DNA of 64,000 bases from Moritella sp. 24 (lineage in GTDB: Bacteria > Pseudomonadota > Gammaproteobacteria > Enterobacterales > Moritellaceae). The notes beneath the pieces are model-generated. The model was not told the origin of the DNA. It saw only the letters and a list, made by a program, of their open reading frames with translations, and did no database searches. This document shows positions 18,952-29,091 of this stretch, one piece after another (position 1 is the first letter of the stretch; each line of letters starts with the position of its first letter). Made by a program: the position numbers and the translations under genes. The DNA lies in contig NZ_CP056123.1 of assembly GCF_018219155.1 (NCBI RefSeq), positions 2,427,505 through 2,491,504 on the forward strand, given 5' to 3'.

Positions 18952-21789
18952 TTAAGAATTTAAAATGCGCTTTATCGCACAAATATCAACCTTATCAATT
19001 TGTGTACTCTCTAAATATGCATCTGCATATTCTTGATAAATACCTTTAGTAATAAACAATTCGAACAAGTCTGCATCTAAGTGTTCGTCTTTAACCATAT
19101 CCGCCATAATCAATAATGATTCGCTTAATTTTTTAGCCTTCTTATATGGTCGATCTGCCGCTGTTAAGGCTTCGAATATGTCTGCAATGGCGATCATGCG
19201 ACCACCAAGTGGTATTTGCTCACCTTTTAATTTTAACGGATAACCATTACCATTCATTTTTTCATGGTGCGAGCCAGCAATTAACGGGACATTTTTTAAA
19301 TGCTCAGGATACGGTAATTGGTCAAGCATTAAATACGTTTGAATAATATGATCGTTTACATTATAGCGTTCTTCAGCTGTTAGCGTGCCGCTTGCTATCC
19401 GTAAATTATGTAATTCGCCACGATTATATTGGTATGTAGGCTGCTCGATTTTAAAATCACGTTTAGTGTTAGCTTTGATTTTTTTACTTTCTTGCCAATT
19501 AATTAAATGTGTCTGCTTATCAGCAAGTACATGTTCGGTGACCGGCAACACTTGTCGCTCTTTTCCCTTTTTGCTCTGCTCTTGTTGAGAGATACCAATA
19601 TTGTCAGGCAATGTTCTTGACCATGTTCTATTCGCGATACTGTCTAAACGCTTAAGCGCATCCGATTCTAAATATTCATTACCAATATTACATTTTGAAA
19701 TGAAATTGAACTCATCTTCAAGCTCTGCTTTTTGTGTATCACAAACACGTTTTGCTTCATCTTTATCTTGGCCTTGTGCAACGGCTTTCCAATAAGTAAT
19801 GTCTGCATCTCGCTTAAGCACTTCGTAACGCATTCTCACTTCATTAATACGATCATAGACTGTTTCTAGTTTAGTCGCCTTGTCCATTACATAATCTGGC
19901 GTTGTCACTTTACCGCAATCATGTAACCACGCCGCAATAAGCAACTCTTCCCAACCCTGCTCTGTTAACGAAAAGTCCTTAAATGCAGTGGTATCTTGTT
20001 CTGCCGCTTCCGCTATCATTTTTGTTATCTGAGGTACTCGCTGACAATGAACGCCTGTGTAAGGTGATTTAATATCAACAGAGGTCGCGGTCATTTCAAC
20101 AAACGAATGAAATAGCGCCTGCTGCTCATGCTCCTGTTCGAGCTGTTCAAGTACAATTTCATTAAAGCCTAAGAATTCACGCACAAAATGTATTCTATTA
20201 CGGGAATAGGTTTTAATTTCCTTTTCAAAGCCAACTAATAACGCGCCTATATGCACATCAAAACGATTCATCAATGGAATAATGAAACCCGCTTTACAAC
20301 GTGTGCCTTTAAATAATATTTTACTCTCACTGCGCGTTAGCTCGTGAACATGCTGAGTAAAGATGCTCCGGTTATTATCATAAAGTGTTTGTAGATTAAA
20401 GTTCTCGTCAACTTCAGAACTGGCCGATAGCATAAAGGAATCGCGATTTGTTGAAGAGTTAACAAATAACTGGCACGAATCACTCGCCAGAATATCCTTA
20501 ACCTGCGTTACAATAGAAGCTGAAAGTTGATCAGACTCTGATGTTCGCGCTACATCACTGAGATTTTGGAAAAAGTCGACTAATGCGTTTTCCATCAAGC
20601 TCATTGCTTCGTTTAACTTATTGACATCACTGATATGTGATTTTCGATAATCCTTACGCTTAAAACTAAAGCGTTGAATGTTCTCAACCGACTTATTTAA
20701 ATAGACTAACGGCTTCGCAATTTTTTCTGTCATCGCTAAAATGATAAGAAAAGAAATCATCACTGTAATAATAGATATTGTAATCAATTCATTACGTAAT
20801 AGTGAAGAGCCGTATAAGAGATCTTCATAAGCAACAAAGTTAACCAAGTACAACACGTCTTTACTGCTTATTTTTAGCGGTGTCACGACAAGTTCCCAAT
20901 TTTGATCCTGCCAAAATATGGTATCAAATAGTGTTTGTTCAATTTTGATATCACTGAAGTTTGGTAAAAACACGTCTATTTCCAGCTCTTTAGCGGTGAA
21001 TAATTTCTCACCATTAATCAACGCCAGATCTTGATTACTTGAAATAATACGTTTTGATTCAGTCAGTAACAAAACTTTTGAATGGTCAGAATAGCCCAGT
21101 TTATTAATCAGCAGAGTTAAAGAGTCAAGCGTGAAATCAACCGCGATCACACCTTGTTTATTCCTTAACATTCTTGAAAATGTAATCCCAATTTTACGTG
21201 AGAAATAAAAGGCATAAGGTTCAGTCATGTGAATATTCATATCTTCAGTGGCATTTTTATACCAAGGACGCGCACGAGGATCGTAGTAATCACTATGCAA
21301 ACGTTTTGAACCAATACGCTTCATTTTATTATCAAAGAATAGATACTGTTGCTGGCCGTTATTTTTGTTTATTTCTAACATAATAGCGGTTGTTTCTGGG
21401 GCAAAATAACGCTTTCTTTCACTACTGTCAGTCATTGCGCGGATAAAGTAAGAGTTACCATTCGTGGCACCAAAATAAAACGACGCAATATGGTTATTTT
21501 TAGCTAACAGCATATCCATCAGTTGGAGCCATTCTACTGACTGCTCATTAAATTCAGCCTCGCTAAAACCTGCATTGGCCAGAGTGTTGAGCATCGTAAT
21601 AAGTGGTATGGATAGTTCATCTAATTCGACTTTAAGTTCATTAGAGTAATTTTTGACAATGTCTTTGGATAAAGACACAGAAACGGCTTGGGAGTGTTGC
21701 ACGCTAACATAAATAAGCACAGCGCTAAGGATCGATGCAATAGAGAGAAAGATACCAGAAATATACCAGCGAAACGAAACTGAACGCAT
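18952..21789 (-). CDS. Membrane HD-GYP cyclic-di-GMP phosphodiesterase, paralog 3
   Basis: The 945-residue protein has the same layout as paralogs 1 and 2 ([12 protein letters not shown] at the start, second span [19 protein letters not shown] near residue 330, GAF-like region, HD-GYP with HDCGK at H623 and [11 protein letters not shown] at H841). It differs at TGVHCQRVP, where the paralogs have TGGHCQRVP. The sensor domains are far more diverged among the three than the C-terminal halves, suggesting that they read different signals into one output. It is the promoter-proximal gene of the triplet; the next gene upstream is divergent. Gaps of 130-175 bp between the genes leave room for separate promoters. 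Confidence 0.88.
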   Translation of the reverse strand: MRSVSFRWYISGIFLSIASILSAVLIYVSVQHSQAVSVSLSKDIVKNYSNELKVELDELSIPLITMLNTLANAGFSEAEFNEQSVEWLQLMDMLLAKNNHIASFYFGATNGNSYFIRAMTDSSERKRYFAPETTAIMLEINKNNGQQQYLFFDNKMKRIGSKRLHSDYYDPRARPWYKNATEDMNIHMTEPYAFYFSRKIGITFSRMLRNKQGVIAVDFTLDSLTLLINKLGYSDHSKVLLLTESKRIISSNQDLALINGEKLFTAKELEIDVFLPNFSDIKIEQTLFDTIFWQDQNWELVVTPLKISSKDVLYLVNFVAYEDLLYGSSLLRNELITISIITVMISFLIILAMTEKIAKPLVYLNKSVENIQRFSFKRKDYRKSHISDVNKLNEAMSLMENALVDFFQNLSDVARTSESDQLSASIVTQVKDILASDSCQLFVNSSTNRDSFMLSASSEVDENFNLQTLYDNNRSIFTQHVHELTRSESKILFKGTRCKAGFIIPLMNRFDVHIGALLVGFEKEIKTYSRNRIHFVREFLGFNEIVLEQLEQEHEQQALFHSFVEMTATSVDIKSPYTGVHCQRVPQITKMIAEAAEQDTTAFKDFSLTEQGWEELLIAAWLHDCGKVTTPDYVMDKATKLETVYDRINEVRMRYEVLKRDADITYWKAVAQGQDKDEAKRVCDTQKAELEDEFNFISKCNIGNEYLESDALKRLDSIANRTWSRTLPDNIGISQQEQSKKGKERQVLPVTEHVLADKQTHLINWQESKKIKANTKRDFKIEQPTYQYNRGELHNLRIASGTLTAEERYNVNDHIIQTYLMLDQLPYPEHLKNVPLIAGSHHEKMNGNGYPLKLKGEQIPLGGRMIAIADIFEALTAADRPYKKAKKLSESLLIMADMVKDEHLDADLFELFITKGIYQEYADAYLESTQIDKVDICAIKRILNS

Positions 21790-22153
21790 GCCTTTATCAA
21801 CCCATAACTAAAAATATTAATTTATATACGCTACAGGATAACCCTTAAACCCTCTTCGTCATACGCGCTTATTAAAATAACACCAAGATATAAACATAAT
21901 TATAAATAGATACGTATACATATAATAAAATCGAGTATGCAGTTAATTTTTTATATTCGTTTAACCTTCAGATCAAATAATAACCAATAAAATATTAAAG
22001 ATTAAGAGAAATTACAAGCTTTTGATTCTTATATCTTAACTCATCTGTCCAGAAAAATATTATTACTAATTGGTTAGATTTTGATTAGAATATATCGAAA
22101 TAGCAGATTACTTATAAGAAACGACACTTAGTTACGAATGAAAGCGATAAAAG

Positions 22154-22211
22154 TTGATCTATATCACGTTAGGTATGATTGTAACTTTTAATCAGGTCTA
22201 ATATTTATAAT
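22154..22211 (+). promoter_or_regulatory. CRP/FNR-like site and promoter of the glycogen cluster
   Basis: The site TTGATCTATATCAC (22154-22167) matches the FNR consensus at 9 of 10 positions. With its flanks it also resembles the 22-bp CRP consensus (AAATGTGATCTAGATCACATTT). A TATAAT hexamer sits at 22206-22211, with no good -35 box, as expected for an activator-dependent promoter about 60 bp downstream of the site. The rest of the 21790-22317 divergent gap shows no gene; it must also hold the promoter of HD-GYP paralog 3. Confidence 0.55.
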
Positions 22212-22317
22212 AATACCCCCATATAGTTACTCACTTAGATAGATAAACTTAATTTAAACGAGTGAACGAAACATAGCGGTAACAATTAGTGCTATGACAT
22301 ATAACAAGGAAGATAAC

Positions 22318-22638
22318 ATGTTAAAAAAGCGTTTTTTTAAAACAAAAGCTGAGGCCGATGTTACTTTTGAATTCGCCTGTGATGCCAGCACAGCATTATT
22401 AAGCAGTGATACAGTCGAGTTATTTGCAGATTTTAATCATTGGCAAGCTATCCCAATGAAGTTCATCAAAAAAGACAACGTCTTCCGCACTAAAGTTCGT
22501 TTACCAGAAAACCAACAATTTCATTTCCGTTACTTAATTAACAGTAACGAATGGCAAAACGATCACAAAGCCGATTTATATTTACCTAATACCTACGGTA
22601 CTGAAAATAGCGTTGTATCAACGCTACGTAGTGCATAA
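22318..22638 (+). CDS. Stand-alone CBM48/isoamylase-N domain protein
   Basis: The start is the ATG at 22318 (MLKKRFFKTKAEADV), preceded by AAGGA at about 7 nt; the frame is open from 22294. The protein of 106 residues is a single early-set domain with the CBM48 hallmarks VELFADFNHWQAIPMKF, VFRTKVRLPENQQFHFRYLINSNEWQND and a closing ADLYLPNTYGTENSV. It has no catalytic domain. This type of module binds alpha-1,4/1,6-glucans and is related to the AMPK beta glycogen-binding domain. It is the first gene of the glg cluster, 33 bp before glgB, so it may target or regulate glycogen enzymes. The specific role is inferred only. Confidence 0.8.
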   Translation: MLKKRFFKTKAEADVTFEFACDASTALLSSDTVELFADFNHWQAIPMKFIKKDNVFRTKVRLPENQQFHFRYLINSNEWQNDHKADLYLPNTYGTENSVVSTLRSA

Positions 22639-22671
22639 ATAGCTAACAATACGTTTAATCCAGGATGGATC

Positions 22672-24912
22672 ATGAGTGATATTTCGACTACCCCCACAGT
22701 AACTGCTCGTCTTGAAGCGCGCTTTAGTCATCAAATTAATGAACTAAACCAAGGTAAGCTCTATGACCCTTTTGCTTTTTTAGGCGCACATCAAGTTACA
22801 GATAATGAATATGAACTACGCGCGTTCATCCCCGGTGCTCAGCAAGTTTTTTATCAAGATAGAAATCAACAACTACGTTATCAACGTGTTGGCACGAGCG
22901 ATTTATTCGTCCTTACCTTAGCGAAAAAACGATACAAACCGGATTATGAATTAGCAATCGCCTATCCGTATTCAACAGTAGTCGAACAAGACCCTTACAA
23001 ATTCAGCTCAACCCTTGATCAAGATGCTATTTACTTGTTTAACGAAGGTACGTTAGAGCAAGCACAACGCCACTTAGGCGCACATTGGACAATGACAGAT
23101 AATGTTGAAGGTGTGCGATTTACAGTGTGGGCACCCAATGCAAAGTCAGTCAGTTTAATCGGTAATTTTAACCATTGGAATCCAACGCGCCACCCTATGC
23201 GTAAACATCTTGGTGCTGGTATTTGGGAAATATTCATTGCCGATATTGCAGACAGTAATACCGACAACAATTACAAATTTAGCATTGTGACAGAAAGTGG
23301 TGAACGCTTAGAAAAAGCAGACCCATTTGCGTCATCGATGCAGTTACCACCTCAAACAGCATCTTGTGTACCGACTAAAGCGACATCCGCAACGTGGCAA
23401 CAATCACCTGCAAAAGCATGGGCCGAACGTGCAGAACGTAATGCCGTCGATGCACCGATTAGTATCTACGAGATCCATGCGGGTTCTTGGAAACGTGACG
23501 AAAATAATCAGTTCTTAAGTTACCAAGCTTTGTCTGAGCAGCTTGTTCCTTATGTCAAAGAACTTGGCTTTACGCATATTCAATTGATGCCAATCAGTGA
23601 ATTTCCATTTGATGGTTCTTGGGGTTATCAACCTGTTGGTTTATTTGCACCGACAAGCCGCTTTGGTAGTTTAGCTGATTTCCAATTTTTCGTTGATGCC
23701 TGTCACGACGCAAATATTGGTTTATTAATTGACTGGGTACCGGGACACTTCCCCGCTGATGCGCATGGTTTAGCACAGTTTGATGGTTCACACCTTTTTG
23801 AACACGCAGACAAACGCCAAGGTTTCCATCCCGATTGGAATACCCACATCTTTAATTATGATCGTGCTGAAGTACAAAGTTTCTTAATTTCAAATGCACT
23901 AGCGTGGTTTGATAACTTTGCCATCGATGGGCTACGTGTTGATGCCGTTGCATCTATGCTGTACCTCGATTACAGCCGCAAAGAAGGTGAATGGATACCA
24001 AATGAATACGGTGGCCGTGAAAATCTAGGCGCCATTGAATTACTAAAACAAGTAAATCAACGTTGCTACAAAAAACACCCAGGTATCATGATGGTTGCTG
24101 AAGAATCAACAGCATGGCCAGGTGTGACAGATTTCACCGACCAAGGTGGTCTGGGTTTTGGTTACAAATGGAATATGGGTTGGATGAATGACAGCCTAGA
24201 GTACATGAGCTGCGACCCGCTTTATCGCCAACATCATCATCACGAAATGACATTTTCATTAGCCTATGCATTTAGTGAAAACTTTATCTTACCGCTAAGT
24301 CATGACGAAGTAGTTCATGGTAAAGGTTCCCTACTCGCTAAAATGCCGGGTGATGATTGGCAGAAGTTTGCTAACTTACGCGCATATTATGGCTTTATGT
24401 GGGCACATCCAGGTAAAAAGCTCCTATTTATGGGCTGTGAGTTTGGTCAACGTGCCGAATGGAATCATAACCAATCATTAGATTGGCATTTACTCGAGCA
24501 ACCAGAGCATCAAGGTGTTCAATCTCTCATAAAAGCATTAAACAACAGCTACTGTCATCAAAGTGCCTTGTTTGAATTAGACACTGATCATCAAGGATTT
24601 GATTGGATTGACGCAAGTAATGCCGAACAGTCTGTGTTTAGTTTTTTACGTTACAACAAAGCAAAAGATGAACATGTGGTTGTGGTATCGAATATGACGC
24701 CTGCATGTCAGTCAAGTTACCGTATCGGAGTGCCAAGTAAAGGTGTGTACGACGTGATCGTTAATACCGATGACACTGCGTTTGGTGGTAGCGGTTTCGC
24801 TAACAACACGGCCTACCGCGCTGAAGCAATAGAATGGCAAGGGTTCGCACACAGTATTTGTATCGAACTACCACCATTAGCGACCTTGTACTTGATACCT
24901 AGCAGTAAATAG
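22672..24912 (+). CDS. glgB: 1,4-alpha-glucan branching enzyme GlgB
   Basis: The 746-residue protein has two N-terminal early-set/CBM48-type modules (about 30-115 and 145-225, the second with VSLIGNFNHWNP), a GH13 barrel and a C-terminal beta domain. Catalytic residues are nucleophile D424 (GLRVDAVASML), acid/base E477 (MVAEEST) and D545 (LSHDEVVHGKGSL), matching the E. coli enzyme pattern. It forms alpha-1,6 branches in cytoplasmic glycogen. An ATG with AGGATGGATC upstream supports the start. It lies second in the glg cluster. Confidence 0.96.
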   Translation: MSDISTTPTVTARLEARFSHQINELNQGKLYDPFAFLGAHQVTDNEYELRAFIPGAQQVFYQDRNQQLRYQRVGTSDLFVLTLAKKRYKPDYELAIAYPYSTVVEQDPYKFSSTLDQDAIYLFNEGTLEQAQRHLGAHWTMTDNVEGVRFTVWAPNAKSVSLIGNFNHWNPTRHPMRKHLGAGIWEIFIADIADSNTDNNYKFSIVTESGERLEKADPFASSMQLPPQTASCVPTKATSATWQQSPAKAWAERAERNAVDAPISIYEIHAGSWKRDENNQFLSYQALSEQLVPYVKELGFTHIQLMPISEFPFDGSWGYQPVGLFAPTSRFGSLADFQFFVDACHDANIGLLIDWVPGHFPADAHGLAQFDGSHLFEHADKRQGFHPDWNTHIFNYDRAEVQSFLISNALAWFDNFAIDGLRVDAVASMLYLDYSRKEGEWIPNEYGGRENLGAIELLKQVNQRCYKKHPGIMMVAEESTAWPGVTDFTDQGGLGFGYKWNMGWMNDSLEYMSCDPLYRQHHHHEMTFSLAYAFSENFILPLSHDEVVHGKGSLLAKMPGDDWQKFANLRAYYGFMWAHPGKKLLFMGCEFGQRAEWNHNQSLDWHLLEQPEHQGVQSLIKALNNSYCHQSALFELDTDHQGFDWIDASNAEQSVFSFLRYNKAKDEHVVVVSNMTPACQSSYRIGVPSKGVYDVIVNTDDTAFGGSGFANNTAYRAEAIEWQGFAHSICIELPPLATLYLIPSSK

Positions 24913-24921
24913 TAATTACAT

Positions 24922-24960
24922 GAGGCGGTGTAATCGACACACGTTCGATTACATCGTCTC
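24922..24960. repeat. Intergenic hairpin between glgB and glgP
   Basis: GAGGCGGTGTAATCGA and TCGATTACATCGTCTC form a 16-bp stem with two mismatches and a short loop. No T-run follows. It is likely an mRNA-stabilising or processing hairpin rather than a terminator. Confidence 0.55.
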
Positions 24961-24995
24961 TAAAACAGCCCAAATGTCATAATAAAGGACGTAAT

Positions 24996-27494
24996 ATGTC
25001 ATTAAAGAAACAAAAATCTAAGACAAACAAAGTTTGTAAGTTAGAGACAAATAATGGGCCAGTGGTGAATGCCAATACCTTGCCTGAAGACTTAAAACGT
25101 CACTTTCATTACACTCTTGGTCGTGATGAAGTTGGTGAATCACCACAGTATTTATACCATGCGCTTGCATTAACTATTCGTGATCGTTTAATGGAAAAAT
25201 CACGCGCGACAAAGAAGCAGCAACAAGCACAACCAACCCGCCGCGCCGCTTACCTGTCATTAGAATTTTTGATGGGCCGTGCGTTAGGTAACGCAGTATT
25301 AAATCTAGATTTAGAAGAAAGTGTCCGTAAAGGCCTTAATCATTACAGCAGCGAATTAGAAAGTATCGCTGATGCAGAACACGATGCAGGTTTAGGTAAC
25401 GGTGGTCTAGGCCGTTTAGCTGCCTGTTTCCTTGATAGTTGTGCAAGTTTATCTCTGCCTGTCACAGGCTATGGCATCCGTTATGAATACGGCATGTTTA
25501 ATCAAAGCATTGAAGATGGTCATCAAATCGAACATCCTGATAATTGGCTACGTGATGGTCACCCTTGGGAAGTTGCAGCACCAGAACATAACCGTCGAAT
25601 TCAATTCTTTGGTCATGTAGAAACATATCAAGACAAAGAAGGTCGTACACATCACCAATGGGTCGGTACTGAAGATGTACTTGCTGTGCCGTATGATGTG
25701 CCTGTTCCGGGTTATCAAAATGGTATCGTGAATACACTACGCCTATGGAAATCCGCGGCAACAGATGAATTTGACCTTGGTGAATTCAACGCTGGTAGTT
25801 ATACCGAAGCTGTTGCACGTAAAAACCTAGCTGAACAAATCACCATGGTACTTTACCCGAACGACGCAAGTGAAAACGGTAAAGAACTACGTTTACGTCA
25901 GCAATACTTCCTAACGTCTGCCAGCTTGCAAGACATTATTGCTGAATGGGTAAAAGTGCACGGTAGCGACTTTACCGATTTTGCTAAGTTCCATGTATTC
26001 CAGCTTAACGATACGCACCCAAGTGTGGCCGTTGCTGAGCTAATGCGTTTATTACTGGATGAGCATGATTTAGATTGGGACGCTGCATGGCAGATCACGA
26101 CCTCAACAATGGCTTATACCAACCATACATTATTGCCTGAAGCATTAGAAAAATGGTCAGTACGTTTATTCTCACACTTACTGCCGCGCATACTTGAAAT
26201 CATTTTTGAAATTAACGCCCGATTCTTAACGCAAGTTGCTTGTCAGTGGCCTGGCGATACCGATAAACAGCGTGCACTATCGATTATTGAAGAAGGTGAT
26301 GATCCGCAAGTGCGCATGGCGTATCTTGCTATTGTTGGTAGCTTCTCAGTAAATGGTGTTGCAGCATTGCATACGCAATTATTAAGTGAAGGTTTGTTCA
26401 ATGACTTCTATCAGTTGTCACCAAACAAATTCAACAACAAAACCAATGGTGTTACACCTCGTCGTTGGTTAGCGCATTGTAATCCCAAATTAAGCGAACT
26501 GATTAGCGACAAGATTGGTAATGACTGGACTCGCGACCTAAGCGAAATCAGTAAACTGCGTCGTTATTACGACAACAGCAAGTTCCATGCAAAATGGCAA
26601 GACGTTAAGCAACACAACAAACAACAACTTGCTGATTTAGTAAAAGAAGCATGTGGTGTTGAATTTGATACCAACATGATGTTTGACGTACAAGTTAAAC
26701 GTATGCACGAATACAAACGTCAACTGCTTAACATCTTACATGTTATCCACCTTTATGACCGCATTCGTCGTGGTGATACAGAAGGCATGACGCCACGCTG
26801 TGTATTAATTGGTGGTAAAGCCGCGCCGGGTTATTTCATTGCTAAGTTAACGATTAAATTAATCAATAACGTGGCTGCAACGATCAACGCCGACCCGCTA
26901 GCACAACCTTGGTTACGTGTTGCCTTTTTACCGAACTACAACGTAACGGCAATGGAAACTATCTGTGCAGCAACAGACTTGTCAGAACAAATTTCAACGG
27001 CAGGTAAAGAAGCGTCTGGTACAGGTAACATGAAGTTCATGATGAACGGTGCAGCGACTATCGGTACGTTAGATGGTGCAAACATTGAAATTCGTGATGC
27101 TGTTGGTGCAGATAACTTCTTCTTATTTGGTGCTCGCAGCGAACAAGTAGCCGATATCCGCGCTCACTATGACCCTGCACACATCATTGCCAATGACAGC
27201 AACCTAAATAGCGTGATGGAATTACTGAATAGCGGGCATTTTAACTTGTTCGAAAGTGGCTTATTCCAACCGTTAATCGACTCTATTTTAAATCCGCATG
27301 ATCAATGGTTAGTCGCCCATGATTTTGCAAGCTACTGTGAAGCACAACAATCTGCCGCTCTTGCTTATCAAGATAAGGAAGCATGGACAAGATTGAGCAT
27401 TCTAAACACTGCTGCCAGTGGCACGTTCTCAAGTGACCGAACTATCAATGAATATAACCAAGACATTTGGCACCTAACACCACTTAACGCTTGA
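24996..27494 (+). CDS. glgP: Glycogen/maltodextrin phosphorylase
   Basis: The 832-residue protein belongs to GT35. Seen motifs include RRAAYLSLEFLMGRALGNAV and AGLGNGGLGRLAACFLDS near the N-terminus, FNDTHP-like FQLNDTHPSVAVAELMR, and the pyridoxal-phosphate site KEASGTGNMKFMMNGA with the PLP lysine at K680. It phosphorolyses alpha-1,4-glucan chain ends to glucose-1-phosphate, the catabolic arm of the cluster. Length and motif order are normal. It is plus-strand, in line with glgB and glgC; the choice of GlgP rather than MalP rests on gene context. Confidence 0.93.
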   Translation: MSLKKQKSKTNKVCKLETNNGPVVNANTLPEDLKRHFHYTLGRDEVGESPQYLYHALALTIRDRLMEKSRATKKQQQAQPTRRAAYLSLEFLMGRALGNAVLNLDLEESVRKGLNHYSSELESIADAEHDAGLGNGGLGRLAACFLDSCASLSLPVTGYGIRYEYGMFNQSIEDGHQIEHPDNWLRDGHPWEVAAPEHNRRIQFFGHVETYQDKEGRTHHQWVGTEDVLAVPYDVPVPGYQNGIVNTLRLWKSAATDEFDLGEFNAGSYTEAVARKNLAEQITMVLYPNDASENGKELRLRQQYFLTSASLQDIIAEWVKVHGSDFTDFAKFHVFQLNDTHPSVAVAELMRLLLDEHDLDWDAAWQITTSTMAYTNHTLLPEALEKWSVRLFSHLLPRILEIIFEINARFLTQVACQWPGDTDKQRALSIIEEGDDPQVRMAYLAIVGSFSVNGVAALHTQLLSEGLFNDFYQLSPNKFNNKTNGVTPRRWLAHCNPKLSELISDKIGNDWTRDLSEISKLRRYYDNSKFHAKWQDVKQHNKQQLADLVKEACGVEFDTNMMFDVQVKRMHEYKRQLLNILHVIHLYDRIRRGDTEGMTPRCVLIGGKAAPGYFIAKLTIKLINNVAATINADPLAQPWLRVAFLPNYNVTAMETICAATDLSEQISTAGKEASGTGNMKFMMNGAATIGTLDGANIEIRDAVGADNFFLFGARSEQVADIRAHYDPAHIIANDSNLNSVMELLNSGHFNLFESGLFQPLIDSILNPHDQWLVAHDFASYCEAQQSAALAYQDKEAWTRLSILNTAASGTFSSDRTINEYNQDIWHLTPLNA

Positions 27495-27536
27495 TTATAA
27501 ATATCTGATAAAAAAGTAGATAAACCATTTATGTAA

Positions 27537-27566
27537 TCCCTTGATTTGAAACTTCATCTCAAGGGA
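27537..27566. repeat. Hairpin between glgP and glgC
   Basis: TCCCTTGA and TCAAGGGA are separated by a 14-nt loop. No T-run follows; possibly an mRNA-stability element. Confidence 0.4.
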
Positions 27567-27608
27567 AATAGTTGAACCAAATTAGACAAAAGCTTATGGA
27601 GAAGTAAT

Positions 27609-28925
27609 ATGTCACAAAGTACACATCGCTACATTAGTAACTTAACAAAAGATACTTATGCTTTAATTCTTGCTGGCGGCAGAGGTAGCCGTTTACATGA
27701 ATTAACAGATTGGCGTGCAAAACCAGCGGTATTTTTCGGTGGTAAATTCCGCATTATTGATTTCCCTTTATCTAATTGCATTAACTCAGGGATCCGTCGT
27801 GTTGGTATTGCAACGCAGTACAAATCACACTCATTAATCCGTCACGTAAACCGTGGTTGGGGACACTTCAAGAAAGAATTGTCTGAGTCTGTAGAGATTT
27901 TACCGGCATCACAGCGTTACGGTAACGACTGGTATTCAGGTACAGCGGATGCAGTATTCCAAAACATGGATATTATTCGCGCAGAAAATCCGAAATACGT
28001 GATGATCCTATCTGGTGATCACGTGTATCGTATGGATTACGGCGATCTACTTGCTAAACATTTAGAAAACGGCGCAGACATGACTGTATGCTGCATCGAA
28101 GTTCCGACAGAAGAAGCGGCTGGCCAATTTGGTGTAATGACTGTTGATACTGACAATCGTGTTAAGCGTTTTGATGAAAAACCAGCACAACCAAATGAGA
28201 TCCCTGGTAAACCAGGTCAGTGTTTAGCATCAATGGGGAACTATGTATTCAATACTGAATTCCTATTTGAGCAACTAGAAAAAGATGCGACACGTTTAAC
28301 ATCAGACCGTGATTTTGGTAATGACATCATTCCATCAATCATTGAAGATCATCAAGTATTCGCTTTCCCATTCAGCGACCCTGATAGCGGTAAACAACCG
28401 TACTGGCGCGATGTAGGTACACTGGATTCATTCTGGGAAGCGAACATGGAACTGGTTACACCAGAACCTCAACTTGATCTTTATGATTCAAGCTGGCCGA
28501 TTTGGACATACCAAGAGCAACTACCACCAGCAAAATTCATTTTTGATAATGATGAACGCCGCGGTATGGCTGTTGATTCAACGGTATCTGGTGGTTGTAT
28601 TATCTCTGGTTCAACAATCCGTAAATCTCTGTTGTTCTCTAACGTGCATGTTCATTCATACACGACGGTTGAAGAATCAGTGATCTTACCGGGTGCAGAT
28701 ATTGGTGAAAACTGTCAGTTACGTCGTACTATTATCGACAGTAAATGCGTCTTACCTGCTGGTTTAGTTGTTGGTCACGATAAAGAGCAAGATATCGCAA
28801 ATGGCTTCCGTGTATCACCAAAAGGGATCACACTGGTTACGTCAGATATGTTGAAAAAAATGGCAGAAAAACAAGCTAAAGCTGCATTAGAAAAAGCAGA
28901 TACGCCAACGCCAGAGCTTGTTTAA
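27609..28925 (+). CDS. glgC: Glucose-1-phosphate adenylyltransferase GlgC
   Basis: The 438-residue protein starts with the nucleotidyltransferase signature [15 protein letters not shown] (residues about 18-32) followed by [51 protein letters not shown] and a C-terminal left-handed beta-helix region with hexapeptide-like repeats complete the ADP-glucose pyrophosphorylase pattern. It makes ADP-glucose from glucose-1-phosphate and ATP, the committed step of glycogen synthesis, and is normally allosterically controlled. A terminator follows at 28969, so glgA may be expressed partly from a separate promoter. Confidence 0.96.
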   Translation: MSQSTHRYISNLTKDTYALILAGGRGSRLHELTDWRAKPAVFFGGKFRIIDFPLSNCINSGIRRVGIATQYKSHSLIRHVNRGWGHFKKELSESVEILPASQRYGNDWYSGTADAVFQNMDIIRAENPKYVMILSGDHVYRMDYGDLLAKHLENGADMTVCCIEVPTEEAAGQFGVMTVDTDNRVKRFDEKPAQPNEIPGKPGQCLASMGNYVFNTEFLFEQLEKDATRLTSDRDFGNDIIPSIIEDHQVFAFPFSDPDSGKQPYWRDVGTLDSFWEANMELVTPEPQLDLYDSSWPIWTYQEQLPPAKFIFDNDERRGMAVDSTVSGGCIISGSTIRKSLLFSNVHVHSYTTVEESVILPGADIGENCQLRRTIIDSKCVLPAGLVVGHDKEQDIANGFRVSPKGITLVTSDMLKKMAEKQAKAALEKADTPTPELV

Positions 28926-28968
28926 ATCATCACTCTCTCAGTGATCATTAGATAAGTTATAACCGATA

Positions 28969-29013
28969 AGCAATAAGTCACTTAACTAAGTGACTTATTG
29001 CTATTTTTGTTTT
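28969..29013 (+). terminator. Terminator after glgC
   Basis: A perfect 15-bp stem (AGCAATAAGTCACTT with AAGTGACTTATTGCT) and 4-nt loop is followed by ATTTTTGTTTT. It separates glgC from glgA. Confidence 0.88.
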
Positions 29014-29091
29014 ATAACAATAGACACGTTAACCCACGATTATATTTCAATAACACAACGTTAATCTTCTGCTTTTAAGGACAATTTATTC

